64,000 nucleotides of DNA from Sedimenticola selenatireducens DSM 17993 (GCF_000428045.1 NZ_ATZE01000007.1:62001-126000); one strand, 5' to 3'; shown: positions 1 to 8,694, counted from the stretch's first letter. The notes: generated by a model not told the origin, from the sequence alone. Numbers and translations are program-made.

Positions 1-1
1 A

Positions 2-745
2 GAACCGCAGGCAGGGGTTGATAAGGTCGATAGCACTCCCCAACCTGAACCGGATCAAACAGATGAAGAACTGCCACTGGCTGCCGATGGCGAATCTTTG
101 ATTACTGCTGAGGCATTGAACCCGGTGGATGAATTGATACAAGAATCCCCCGTCGGTAATCTGGTGGGAGCCTTGAACGACCTTTTTGCGTTATGGGGTA
201 TGGCCTACGCACAGCTGGATGGTAGTTCTCCCTGCATGCGCGCGGCAGCAGCTCAGCTGGAGTGTCTCCAGGGCAAGGCAAGCCTGCAAAAACTTCGCAC
301 CATTGATAGAGCTGCAATCATCGAGCTTGCCGGAAATGGGGGCAATGTACACTTCGTTGTACTGGTCGGTTTAGAGGAAACAGCTGCACAGGTGCAAGTG
401 GGGGAACGGATTTCCAAGGTGCCCCTGGATGGATTGGCTCGCGTTTATACGGGGGATTATCTATCACTTTGGCATCCGCCGGTTTCGGGCGTAAGTTATT
501 TGCAGCCGGGGATGCGCGGCAATGGTGTGCGCTGGCTCCGAAAGAGCTTGTCTCGGGTTAGAAATTGGGTGGAGACGACGAAGGATGCCAGCTACTTCGA
601 TAACGGGTTGTATGATCAGCTGCGTGCATTCCAGCGTGATCAGGGACTGGATGTTGATGGAATCGCAGGCCCCATGACATTTATCTCCTTGAACAGCCTT
701 GTTAATGATACGTCGGTGCCCAGGCTGCGACGTTCAGAAAAATGA
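2..745 (+). CDS. gspA: GspA/ExeA-type secretion ATPase, C-terminal part (5' end outside window)
   Basis: The reading frame is open from the first bases of the window, so only the C-terminal 247 codons are seen. GspA/ExeA proteins are inner-membrane AAA ATPases that work with GspB to place the type II secretion secretin in the peptidoglycan. The visible part begins with an acidic, Pro-rich linker. It ends in a peptidoglycan-binding fold: an LRKSL repeat start, then QLRAFQRDQGLDVDGIAGP, the typical repeat signature of PG_binding_1. The ATPase domain is not visible, so the assignment rests on this C-terminal domain and on the next gene, which starts 12 bases downstream and is a clear gspB. Any ATG inside the window would be an internal methionine. 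Confidence 0.72.
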   Translation, partial: EPQAGVDKVDSTPQPEPDQTDEELPLAADGESLITAEALNPVDELIQESPVGNLVGALNDLFALWGMAYAQLDGSSPCMRAAAAQLECLQGKASLQKLRTIDRAAIIELAGNGGNVHFVVLVGLEETAAQVQVGERISKVPLDGLARVYTGDYLSLWHPPVSGVSYLQPGMRGNGVRWLRKSLSRVRNWVETTKDASYFDNGLYDQLRAFQRDQGLDVDGIAGPMTFISLNSLVNDTSVPRLRRSEK

Positions 746-757
746 GTATATAGCTCT

Positions 758-1735
758 ATGTCCTACATACTCGATGCATTAAGAAAATCCGAGCAGGAGA
801 GAAAACTCCAATCCGGCGAGGTGCCCAATCTGTCGACATCCCATGTTGGCAAACCACAAAAACGTTCGTTAGGGGGGTACTGGCTGAGTATAGTTCTGAT
901 GCTGCTGGGAGCCGGGGGGGCGATATTTCTGCTATGGGACCGGCAGGCGCCGAGTGACGTTGCCAAGCAAGCGACTCAGCATCCTGCCACCGATGTGCCC
1001 GCCGTGGTGACTCCTCCGCCTTCAGCAACCCGGCCACGCATCGTGGAGCCGCCAGCCAAACCTCAGAAGGTGGCGCCTGTGGTCCTCACCATACAAAAAA
1101 AGCCAGAGCTACCATCGCAGCCGATACCATCATCGGTCGTCAAGTTGCCCGAGGATTTAGTCAATAAGCCTCCACAACCGGTCTATCCCGTTGTGCCGAA
1201 GGGTGGTCGGCTGGCGGAAAAGCTGCGGGAATTGGCAGTGCCTGAACAGTCGGATGATGTGGCTGAAAAACCGGCAGAACCGCTGGGTGAGCGTGTTATT
1301 GCCCGCCGGATGCAACCTGAAAAGGTCGCTGAATTGCCACCGACTGTGCCGGTAGACAGGGTTGCCGAGATCTTGAAGGAGGAGAGGGCCAAAAGAGCGG
1401 AGCAACCCGTTACAGAACCGGCTCCGGTGCAGGAAGTCCAAGCCCATGAAAAAACAGAGGCGAACCCGGGCGAACCCGTTCCCGAGCAGAGTGCCCTGGA
1501 CCTTTACTACCGTACCCTACCCGCGGCACAGAACCATGGGGTGCCGATGACGACAGTCAGTGTTCATGTCTACTACGATGATCCGGCCAAACGATTTATC
1601 CTGGGTGGGAGGAAGCGGTATACGGAGGGTGACTCGATGCCCAACGGAGTGAAGCTGGAGTCGATTACGCGGCGGGGCATCATCCTTGAGTACCAGGGAA
1701 AGCAGTACCGACATGATATTGGTTGGGGAGGGTGA
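758..1735 (+). CDS. gspB: General secretion pathway protein B
   Basis: A 325-residue bitopic inner-membrane protein. The N-terminus MSYILDALRKSEQERK is the hallmark of GspB/ExeB proteins. One transmembrane helix follows at about residues 40-60, then a long Pro/Glu/Lys-rich periplasmic linker. The C-terminal globular T2SSB domain covers about residues 245-322 and includes LDLYYRTLP, ending in YQGKQYRHDI. GspB partners the GspA ATPase in assembling the type II secretin. The start at 758 follows the upstream gspA-like stop by 12 bases, so the two form an operon. Length is normal for the longer GspB forms with an extended linker. Confidence 0.85.
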   Translation: MSYILDALRKSEQERKLQSGEVPNLSTSHVGKPQKRSLGGYWLSIVLMLLGAGGAIFLLWDRQAPSDVAKQATQHPATDVPAVVTPPPSATRPRIVEPPAKPQKVAPVVLTIQKKPELPSQPIPSSVVKLPEDLVNKPPQPVYPVVPKGGRLAEKLRELAVPEQSDDVAEKPAEPLGERVIARRMQPEKVAELPPTVPVDRVAEILKEERAKRAEQPVTEPAPVQEVQAHEKTEANPGEPVPEQSALDLYYRTLPAAQNHGVPMTTVSVHVYYDDPAKRFILGGRKRYTEGDSMPNGVKLESITRRGIILEYQGKQYRHDIGWGG

Positions 1736-1821
1736 GGGAACACAGCTGAGCTATAATCATGTTATTACCCGTTGGGGGTACGAGGCGCAGGTCGGGCTGG
1801 GACTACTGTCGAGGCGGAACC

Positions 1822-2484
1822 ATGACAGACGGGACAACGGTTAAAGCGCGAATCCTGGATATTGCCATCATGCTGGCAGAGGACAAGTCCTGGGAAGCGG
1901 TTCGGCTGCAGGAAGTGGCGAGTCGGGCCTCGCTCACACTGGAGGATATCCGGGCCGAATTCAGCGAAAAGGATGAACTGGTCGACGCCTGGTTTGACCG
2001 TGCTGACCGTGCCATGTTGACGGATGCCGCGACACTGGTACATACCCGGCTGGCACGACATCAGCGCATGCATCGGGCGATCATGACCTGGCTCAATGCA
2101 CTGTCCAGACATCGACAGGTGACCCGCCAGATGATCCTCGGGAAACTGGAACCGGGGCATCTGCATCTGCAGATTCCCGCGCTGATGCGCGTCAGTCGTA
2201 CTGTGCAGTGGATGCGCGAGGCGGCAGGCTATCAGGCCGGTTTTCCTCGGCGGGCGCTGGAGGAGACGGTGCATACCGGTATCTATCTCGCGACCTTTTT
2301 CTACTGGATGTCGGATGAATCAGTGCGCTCCCAAAGAACGCACCGATTTCTCCATCGCCAGTTGAGACTGGCCAGCCCGATCTTCAACTGTGGTACTGGA
2401 TTGATCAGGACCCATGGGCATGACTATGACCCCTCCCGTGACGGAGCACGGACCGAAGTACAAGGTGACCGGTCAATTCATTGA
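1822..2484 (+). CDS. TetR-like transcriptional regulator
   Basis: A protein of 220 residues counted from the ATG at 1822, chosen because GAGGCGG lies just upstream; the frame is open to 1759. The first ~50 residues fit a TetR-type helix-turn-helix: ILDIAIMLAEDKSWEAVRLQ, then EVASRASLTLEDIRAEFSEK. The rest is helical and unassigned, like a ligand-binding domain, and the last ~25 residues look disordered. It lies 15 bases before a YdjM-like gene on the same strand and may be co-transcribed with it. Ligand and targets cannot be told from sequence. The HTH match is recognisable but diverged. Confidence 0.65.
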   Translation: MTDGTTVKARILDIAIMLAEDKSWEAVRLQEVASRASLTLEDIRAEFSEKDELVDAWFDRADRAMLTDAATLVHTRLARHQRMHRAIMTWLNALSRHRQVTRQMILGKLEPGHLHLQIPALMRVSRTVQWMREAAGYQAGFPRRALEETVHTGIYLATFFYWMSDESVRSQRTHRFLHRQLRLASPIFNCGTGLIRTHGHDYDPSRDGARTEVQGDRSIH

Positions 2485-2499
2485 GTTTGTCTGCGGGCA

Positions 2500-3570
2500 A
2501 TGGATCCTCTGACCCACTCGTTGTTTGGCGTACTGGTGGTGCGTGCTGCGCCTGGCCAGAAAGCGGCGTGGAGCCGCGTCAGCTCCTCACGGGCAATCCT
2601 GGTGGGTGCCACCGCCGCCCTCTTTCCCGATATTGACTACCTCACGTTCTGGCTTGACCCGCTCAGTTTCATCGCGGACTGGCATCGGGGCCCGACCCAT
2701 TCGCTGGTCCTGGCTCCGCTGTGGGCAGCTGCGCTCGGCTGGTCATTCTCAAGATTGTTGCGTGATCGAAGCAATAGCCGTGTCTATATGGGCATCTGTC
2801 TGCTCGGGCTGCTGTCGCATATCGCTGGCGATCTTATCACCATATACGGTACGCAGATCCTGGCGCCATTTTCGGATTGGCGCCCGGGATTGGGGATAAC
2901 CTTTGTCATCGATCCCTATTTCAGCGCGATAGTATTGGCTGGAGTAGTGGCATCACTCAGATGGACAACCATGCGTTGGGCGCGCGTCGGTTTGCTGGTA
3001 CTGGCGCTTTATCTCGTGCTTCAACTGTTCCTGCAACAGCGTGCGACCTCGATGGGTGAAACCTATGCCCGGGTCCAGCAACTGGAGCAGGCGACCAGCC
3101 GTGCCTTGGCCCAGCCGTTGTCACCCTACAACTGGTTGATCATCGTCACCGAGGGAGAGCGTTATCACCTTGCCCGGGTGAGTCTTGACGCTACAGGCGA
3201 TCAGCTACCGGATGGTGCCTTGGGATGGCTGGGGAGGCTCTGGACTGCCTACCGGTCGCCGTCGCTGCTGAACTGGGAGCGATACAGCCGCTTCGGGGCG
3301 CCCGGCCGTGAGCGGGCGCTGGTGCAGTCAGCGTGGCAAGCGGCCAGGTTTGACGGGTTTCGGCGTTTTGCCCGCTACCCTGTGCTCTATCGTGTGGACC
3401 GGGTGGCGGGGGAGACCTGCGTCTGGTTTACCGATCTGCGTTATCTGTTACCGGAACTGATTCCACCATTTCGCTACGGTATGTGCGGCTCGGGGGTGAT
3501 CGACCACTGGAGACCGTACCGGTTAAGACGCTCCACCCTGGATGAGCGCCAGCCCTTGGGGTATCGCTGA
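2500..3570 (+). CDS. YdjM-family membrane-bound metal-dependent hydrolase-like protein
   Basis: A 356-residue integral membrane protein of the YdjM/YfhO-like family (PF04307). The family signature is clear: MDPLTHSLFG at the N-terminus, then FPDIDYL, HRGPTHS and LSHIAGDLITIYG, which together supply the conserved His and Asp residues thought to bind metal. Hydrophobic helices cover about residues 30-190. The C-terminal ~170 residues form a soluble domain with many aromatic and Arg residues. In E. coli, ydjM belongs to the LexA regulon; no LexA box is seen here. The biochemical function of the family is not established. The preceding TetR-like gene ends 15 bases upstream. Confidence 0.8.
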   Translation: MDPLTHSLFGVLVVRAAPGQKAAWSRVSSSRAILVGATAALFPDIDYLTFWLDPLSFIADWHRGPTHSLVLAPLWAAALGWSFSRLLRDRSNSRVYMGICLLGLLSHIAGDLITIYGTQILAPFSDWRPGLGITFVIDPYFSAIVLAGVVASLRWTTMRWARVGLLVLALYLVLQLFLQQRATSMGETYARVQQLEQATSRALAQPLSPYNWLIIVTEGERYHLARVSLDATGDQLPDGALGWLGRLWTAYRSPSLLNWERYSRFGAPGRERALVQSAWQAARFDGFRRFARYPVLYRVDRVAGETCVWFTDLRYLLPELIPPFRYGMCGSGVIDHWRPYRLRRSTLDERQPLGYR

Positions 3571-3642
3571 GAATTCAACGTATTCAGCGGCGCCAGTGTG
3601 CTGCCAGTGACCCATCACCGGCAAGTAGATAGTGGATGTCCT

Positions 3643-4533
3643 ATGCTCGATGGCATGGAGCACGTTATTTTTCTCAGCTATCGGCGCGTGGATACCTCGG
3701 GTCACGCGGGTCGTATCAGTGATGACCTGGCGCGTCATTTTGGGCGTTCAGTGACCTTTCGTGACATCGAGTCGATTACCGCTGGAGTCGATTTTGTACA
3801 GGCGCTGGAACAGGCTATCCATGCCGCCCGGGTGTGCATCGTGCTGATCGGTGATACCTGGCTGACCGAAACATCGGTCGATGGCGCGCGTCGTCTCGAC
3901 AGTCCTGAAGATCACGTCCGGCGTGAGATTGAAATGGCGCTCAATGACTCGGGGCTGAAGGTGATTCCGGTACTCGTGGAGGGTGCCAGCATGCCGGACG
4001 AGGATGATCTGCCGGTATCCATCGGGCGACTGGCGCGACTGCAAGCGGTGGAGTTATCAGAAAGCCGCTGGGACTACGATATGGCGCGACTGGCGGCTGT
4101 TCTCGAGGGATTTGGCGTCGGGCGTGAATTGTACAGACGTCTGCCGCACTGGCGGCTTGTTTTGTCGCTGGTGATGGTGTTGGCAGTGGCTTTGTCGGGG
4201 CTGTACTACTGGCGCAGCATGGTGGGGGTGGAGCAATACACCGGTTTGTGGTATTTGCCCAACGGTAGCTACTGGTCGGTACGGGAAAAGAACGGACGGT
4301 TGTGGGTGGATGAGACTCACTACGAATCGCACCAGGTGTGGCAACAGGGTCCTGGCGAAATTTTGGACGGTGAGCTGCAGGTGGCGCTGGAGCTGGTATT
4401 CGAGCGTACGGAGTTTCGTTTCCTGCACCGCTTGCGTCTCTCTTCTGATCGGCAGAGCCTCGTGGGTTCGGTGAGGCGTTCCGACAGAAGTATTGAACAC
4501 CCACAGGTGATGACGCGCCGCAACCCGCCGTAA
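3643..4533 (+). CDS. TIR-domain protein with one transmembrane helix
   Basis: The N-terminal ~150 residues are a bacterial TIR domain: HVIFLSYRRVDTSGHAGRIS, then VTFRDIESITAGVDF, VCIVLIGDTWL, DHVRREIEMAL and KVIPVLVEGASMP. The Glu in VRREIEMAL lies where NADase-type TIR domains carry their catalytic glutamate. A single hydrophobic helix follows at about residues 174-196 (LVLSLVMVLAVALSGLYYW). After it comes a ~95-residue C-terminal domain rich in aromatic and charged residues that I do not recognise. The ATG at 3643 is chosen over the upstream GTG at 3598 because a 32-base stretch around it (3621-3652) recurs upstream of another small reading frame at 5322-5353. No known antiphage partner is adjacent. 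Confidence 0.8.
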   Translation: MLDGMEHVIFLSYRRVDTSGHAGRISDDLARHFGRSVTFRDIESITAGVDFVQALEQAIHAARVCIVLIGDTWLTETSVDGARRLDSPEDHVRREIEMALNDSGLKVIPVLVEGASMPDEDDLPVSIGRLARLQAVELSESRWDYDMARLAAVLEGFGVGRELYRRLPHWRLVLSLVMVLAVALSGLYYWRSMVGVEQYTGLWYLPNGSYWSVREKNGRLWVDETHYESHQVWQQGPGEILDGELQVALELVFERTEFRFLHRLRLSSDRQSLVGSVRRSDRSIEHPQVMTRRNPP

Positions 4534-4777
4534 ACCAGGTAGTGATGTTAGTACGTGACGGCTCAATGGATTCCATGCTCTCGTGTTCTGCAGCATGCCT
4601 GCTTGATTGGTGGAGAGAGGTGGTAGCGAATTTTTTACTACATTGGTATGGCACTCTCCACGCCAATATTAAACAGATAGTTTGCTTGTCGGTTATCGAG
4701 CTATATGCGAATAGCGGAGTGGCTTTGCCGGATGCACTTTAGCAATAGTTGAATTCAGTGAATAAATGGAGAATGAG
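4534..4777 (+). other. AT-rich spacer, no convincing gene
   Basis: These 244 bases between the TIR gene and the DUF302 gene contain a 66-codon frame (4542-4742) with no recognisable domain and no clear ribosome binding site. Base composition is lower in GC than the flanking genes. I consider the frame non-coding. Confidence 0.4.
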
Positions 4778-5230
4778 ATGAAAAAGGTATTATTTGCAAC
4801 GTTGACCCTTCTGTTCATAACCAGTCCGCTAACGGCGGCAGACGGCGTAATCAATGTTCCGAGTGACTATGGTGTCGAGGAGACCGCCAATCGTCTGGAG
4901 GAGGTATTGAAGAATAAAGGCATGACCATTTTCAATCGCATAAAACATTCTGAAAGCGCGGCCGCGGTCGGTATAGAACTGCGCAAAACGGAACTGATCA
5001 TTTTTGGCAATCCCAAGGTTGGCAGCCCCCTGATGAAATGCCAGCAAACGGTTGCCATTGATCTGCCCCAGAAAGCCCTGGTCTGGGAGAATGAAGCGGC
5101 CAAGGTCTGGATATCCTACAACGACCCGAGATATTTAGAAAAACGGCATAACATCACGGGCTGTGAAGAGACGCTGATGAAGGTGGAAAAGGCGTTGGCG
5201 TGTATCACAAAATCAGCGGCGACCAAATAA
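4778..5230 (+). CDS. DUF302 domain protein, exported
   Basis: A 150-residue protein with an N-terminal signal peptide (MKKVLFATLTLLFITSPLTAA). The mature part is a DUF302 domain, recognised from the pattern VEETANRLEEVLKNKGMTIF, then LIIFGNPKVGSPLMKC and a conserved DLPQKALVWE segment. DUF302 proteins are small alpha/beta proteins of unknown function, often periplasmic in sulfur- and iron-oxidising bacteria. The ATG at 4778 is preferred to that at 4766 because GGAG lies 6-7 bases before it and the protein then begins directly with the signal peptide. Base composition is AT-richer than the neighbourhood. It seems to be transcribed alone. Confidence 0.82.
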   Translation: MKKVLFATLTLLFITSPLTAADGVINVPSDYGVEETANRLEEVLKNKGMTIFNRIKHSESAAAVGIELRKTELIIFGNPKVGSPLMKCQQTVAIDLPQKALVWENEAAKVWISYNDPRYLEKRHNITGCEETLMKVEKALACITKSAATK

Positions 5231-5247
5231 GGTAGCAGAGCCGTGGC

Positions 5248-5318
5248 CAACCTCGGGTCCGAGGTAATATGACTGGCACTTTAATCCACGACAAAACCGT
5301 TGCTGACCTGGGCGAAGG
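5248..5318 (-). pseudogene. Remnant of a beta-ketoacyl-ACP synthase (fabF-like) gene
   Basis: On the minus strand, 5284-5322 reads RPFAQVSNGFVVD, matching RPFDQARNGFVMG of the intact fabF in this window. Bases 5248-5280 read ASHITSDP, matching AYHITSGP of the same protein. The two pieces are in gene order, but about 100 bases that separate them in the intact gene (7781-7883) are missing. At DNA level the runs accgttgc and cgaaggggcg, and ccgaggtaatatga, are shared with fabF. This looks like the decayed, internally deleted remains of a second KAS gene, not a functional frame. Confidence 0.6.
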
Positions 5319-5343
5319 GGCGCAAGTTGATAGTGAATGTCCC

Positions 5344-5436
5344 ATGCTCGATGTGGAAGAGAATTCCTGCACGCCGATTCATATAGCGGGCCAGGAGGGT
5401 TGCTTAATTCGGGTTCAGCAGTTGCTGTTCGGATAG
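5344..5436 (+). pseudogene. Ankyrin-repeat gene fragment with a TIR-gene-like leader
   Basis: A 30-codon frame starting MLDVEENS contains TPIHIAGQEGCLIRVQQLL, a recognisable single ankyrin repeat (consensus TPLHxAAxxGHxxVVxxLL), and then stops at TAG 5434-5436. The bases 5322-5353 just before and over its start match 3621-3652 at the start of the TIR gene in 29 of 32 positions, including the first three codons ATG CTC GAT. One repeat is too short to fold alone, so this is probably the start of a truncated ankyrin gene. Confidence 0.5.
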
Positions 5437-5682
5437 TCCTGAGACAGATGATTATCTGTTCCCAGGTTGAACATTGCTGTTGTGCCGCCTGATTAAAGCG
5501 GACTTTCCCATATCATATGCCGAATCAATGCATCGAAGGGCATGATCCACATCTGTTCTGCCGGTTCGCTGTCGAGACACCGCATAGATTAATTCTGTTT
5601 TAATTTCAGGGTGGGCGTTATATTGTGTAAAACGCTATACCAGTGAACCCCATAATCAATAAGAAATAAGGGAATATTCCGG
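5437..5682. other. Non-coding decayed spacer
   Basis: About 245 AT-richer bases between the ankyrin fragment and the frameshifted GGDEF gene. No frame, terminator or repeat that I can support is seen here; the segment continues the decayed look of 5.2-5.4 kb. Confidence 0.4.
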
Positions 5683-6770
5683 GTGCTATCGAACAGATCA
5701 GGAATTGCTATCAAGGAAATTGACCAGACGCGAAATTTCCAGACCATCAATATAATTGGTTTGGCGGGTGTGGCATTCCTTCTGTTCTTTGGTATCAATG
5801 CCATTTTGCAGGAGAACTATTTTCTCGCGGCGGTGTTATTTGGTAGTTCTGTTTGCGGATTATTTTCCATACTTCTGATGCGGAGTACCCGAAACTACGC
5901 CTATGGCACTTATGGGATCTCGATTCCAATCGTCGTTATTTTTGCATATCTGATAGCTTCCGGGGGTGTGGAGAATACCGGACCCCTCTGGAGCTATTCC
6001 CTGTTTCTGATAATCATGTTGTTACAGGGATTCAAAAAAGGTGTGATGGCTTTTTTTGCGCTTCTGATTATCGCAATTGTACTGATGTTTTATCCAAACC
6101 TTTCATTTGTTTCCGCAGAATATACCCGGCCTTTAAAATCCGGTTTATAGCGTCGTTTATTGCATTAGGCATCATGGCTTCAATTTATGAATATTTGCGC
6201 AGGAAAAGCCAGAATGAGTACGTAGCGATCAGCCATGAGCTGGAACTGGCTTCTCGTACTGATGCACTCACCGGGCTCGTGAACCGACGGGCCATGCAGG
6301 CAAGCCTGGAGATTGAGCAGAGTCTGTTTTTTCGGCATGGCCATCCGTTTTCGGTCATCATGATGGACCTGGATCACTTTAAGCAGATTAATGACAAATA
6401 TGGGCATGGCAAGGGGGACGAACTCCTGATATTAATCGCCCGGCTTCTTTTAAAAGAGGTCAGGCAGCAGGATTTAGTGTGTCGCTGGGGAGGGGAGGAA
6501 TTTCTGGTTCTGTTGCCACAGACCAATCAAGAGCAGTCTTTGATTGTGGCGGAGAAACTTCGTAAAGCAATTGAAGTGATTGATCTTGATGTGATTGGTA
6601 TAACCGATCCTGTCACAGCGAGTTTTGGTGTGGAGTGTATCTCTGCCACCCAAAATATCTCTGAATTGATTGCAGCGTCTGACAGAAATCTCTACGAGGC
6701 CAAGCGGCGTGGCCGGAATCAGGTTTTTGACCCCGCCGGACGGATCTGTGCGAAGGGTACTGTCGAATAG
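5683..6770 (+). pseudogene. Membrane-anchored GGDEF diguanylate cyclase, interrupted by a frameshift
   Basis: Two overlapping frames make one protein. The first, 5683-6150, carries about five hydrophobic helices and stops shortly after SFVSAEYTR. The second frame continues with PAFKIRFIASFIALGIMASI, a last helix, and a GGDEF domain with ALTGLVNRRAM, MMDLDHFKQINDKYGHGKGD and the active-site loop GGEEF. Adding one C to the ccc run at 6125-6127 gives a continuous reading EYTPAFKIRF, so a single-base deletion near there explains the break. If real, the cyclase is inactive, because the GGDEF half lacks its own start. If a base-calling error, it is an intact c-di-GMP synthase of about 362 residues. 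The GTG start at 5683 has AAGGGAA upstream. Confidence 0.7.
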
Positions 6771-6902
6771 TTTATTTCGTACTTGACGCAACATTTACAT
6801 TTGCAAATCATCGAATTGGTGAACCGACGCCGCCTTTGCTGTCGTTCGTTGGCCGGATGCCGGATAAGGGTGGTACAAACATTAACAGCTACAGGTGACG
6901 GC

Positions 6903-7328
6903 ATGGATATCGACTACAAAGTCAATACCCCGATAGCAACCGATCAGTTTATTACGCTGCTACGTGAATCGACGCTGGGTGAGCGCAGGCCGGTAGAAGA
7001 TCGTGATTGTATGGAGGGGATGGTCAGGAACAGCAATCTGATGGTGACAGCCTGGTACGGGGATAAACTGATTGGTATCGCACGTTCAATGACGGATTTT
7101 CATTTTGCCTGTTATCTTTCTGACCTGGCTGTTCATGAAAAATTTCAGAGAAGCGGTGTCGGAAGACAACTTCAAACCATCACCCAAGCGCAGCTTGGTC
7201 CACGCTGCAAGCTGATTCTGCTGGCAGCGCCGGCGGCCAATTCCTATTACGCGCACATCGGTTATACCAATAATCCACGCTGCTGGGTGTTGGAGCGTGG
7301 ACAGGCTATCAGCACCCGGCATGCATGA
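6903..7328 (+). CDS. GNAT family N-acetyltransferase
   Basis: A 141-residue protein of the GCN5-related acetyltransferase fold. The acetyl-CoA-binding loop is visible as LAVHEKFQRSGVGRQLQ, followed by NSYYAHIGYT, the usual motif B end. The ATG at 6903 is preferred to the upstream in-frame codon at 6783, because the extra 40 residues lack family similarity and GGTGAC lies before 6903. The acyl acceptor cannot be told. The gene ends 6 bases before the convergent fabF. Confidence 0.8.
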   Translation: MDIDYKVNTPIATDQFITLLRESTLGERRPVEDRDCMEGMVRNSNLMVTAWYGDKLIGIARSMTDFHFACYLSDLAVHEKFQRSGVGRQLQTITQAQLGPRCKLILLAAPAANSYYAHIGYTNNPRCWVLERGQAISTRHA

Positions 7329-7333
7329 ATAAT

Positions 7334-8602
7334 TTATGACGCTTTACTAATGATCAGTGCGGCATTGACCCCGCCAAAGCCGAAACCGTTGCACAGGGCG
7401 TGGCGGGTGGTCTGGGGGCGTGCGGTATTGGGCACGAAATCCAGATCTTGCATGGCCTCGTCGGTATTGTCCAGATTGAGGGTAGGGGGCAGCAGGTCGT
7501 TCATTACTGCCAGAGCCGAGAAGATACTCTCAATACCACCCGCCGCGCCAAGTAGATGACCGGTAGCCGATTTGGTCGACGAGACCGGGATCTTTGGCAA
7601 GCCATCGCCAAACACGTTTCTCAGCGAGGCAACCTCCGCATTATCGCCGACCGGGGTAGAGGTAGCGTGGGCATTTACATAGTTGATATCACCGGGTTCG
7701 AGTCCGGCCATCTTTAGCGCGGCGCGAATAGCAGCAGCCGCTCCAGAGCCATCCTCCGGCCCCGAGGTAATATGATAGGCATCGGCGCTGGTGCCGTAAC
7801 CACTGAGCATCGCCAGTGGCTTTGCTCCGCGCGCCAGGGCGTGTTCCAGGGTTTCAATCACCATCAGGCCGGAGCCTTCGCCCATCACAAAACCGTTGCG
7901 TGCCTGGTCGAAGGGGCGTGAGGCCTTGGTGGGTGCCTCGCTTTCGGTGGAGAGCGCCTTGAGCGCATTGAAGCCGGCCAGTGACAGGGGATCGACACAC
8001 GCCTCTGCACCCCCTACCAGGGCGACCTCGGCTTCGCCATTACGGATGATGCGCATGCCATCGCCGATAGCCTGAATCCCTGCTGCGCAGGCCGTTACCG
8101 GACAGCCGAGGGGGCCTTTGAAGCCGTATTTGATGGACAGATTGCCCGATGCCATGTTGGCCAGAAAAGCCGGCACGGTAAACGGTGAGAGGCGTTTGTA
8201 GCCGCGTGCATCGAGGGTCTGTTGTGCCTGGGTGATGGTAGTGAAACCACCGATGCCCGTTGCGATGATGGTGGCGGTTGCCTGCCGCTCGGCCTCGGTT
8301 TCGGGAAACCAGCGCGCCTGCTCCAACGCTTCTTGCGCCGCCGCCAGGGCATAGATGGTAAACAGATCGAGCTTTTTGCGCTCTTTTTTCTCAATCAACG
8401 GCTCAATATCGAAACCGGCGTCGGGGTCCTGTTCAATATTGGGTACCAGTCCTGCGATCTTGATCGGAAATGCCTCGGTATCAAAACGATCAATCAGACC
8501 AATGCCGGATTGTCCGGTCGTCAAACGTTCCCACACTGGCTTGACGCCGCAACCCAGAGGGCTGATCATGCCCATCCCTGTAATGACGATCGGTGAACTC
8601 AT
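7334..8602 (-). CDS. fabF: Beta-ketoacyl-ACP synthase II
   Basis: A 422-residue condensing enzyme that elongates acyl-ACP with malonyl-ACP in fatty acid synthesis. The thiolase-fold signature is complete: nucleophile Cys172 in PVTACAAGIQ, first His in VNAHATSTPVGD and second His in SATGHLLGAAGG. Length is close to the E. coli enzyme. It is not in a fab operon (no acpP, fabD or fabG nearby) and faces a TetR gene across 92 bases. It may therefore be a second, regulated KAS rather than the housekeeping copy. A decayed relative of this gene lies at 5248-5318. Confidence 0.85.
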   Translation of the reverse strand: MSSPIVITGMGMISPLGCGVKPVWERLTTGQSGIGLIDRFDTEAFPIKIAGLVPNIEQDPDAGFDIEPLIEKKERKKLDLFTIYALAAAQEALEQARWFPETEAERQATATIIATGIGGFTTITQAQQTLDARGYKRLSPFTVPAFLANMASGNLSIKYGFKGPLGCPVTACAAGIQAIGDGMRIIRNGEAEVALVGGAEACVDPLSLAGFNALKALSTESEAPTKASRPFDQARNGFVMGEGSGLMVIETLEHALARGAKPLAMLSGYGTSADAYHITSGPEDGSGAAAAIRAALKMAGLEPGDINYVNAHATSTPVGDNAEVASLRNVFGDGLPKIPVSSTKSATGHLLGAAGGIESIFSALAVMNDLLPPTLNLDNTDEAMQDLDFVPNTARPQTTRHALCNGFGFGGVNAALIISKAS

Positions 8603-8694
8603 GGTTTCTCCACAATGTAATCTAATAATGAAACCCTAGCACTCGCCAATATATGATCAAGATAATATTTTGCCCACGATGATGGGGGAATTTC

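Noticed and set aside
3643-4533. TIR gene as part of a Thoeris, CBASS or Pycsar system
   Set aside because: No ThsA, cyclase, SAVED or STING partner is present within several kb on either side.
4542-4742. 66-codon frame before the DUF302 gene
   Set aside because: No domain, no ribosome-binding site and atypical composition; probably chance in an AT-rich spacer.
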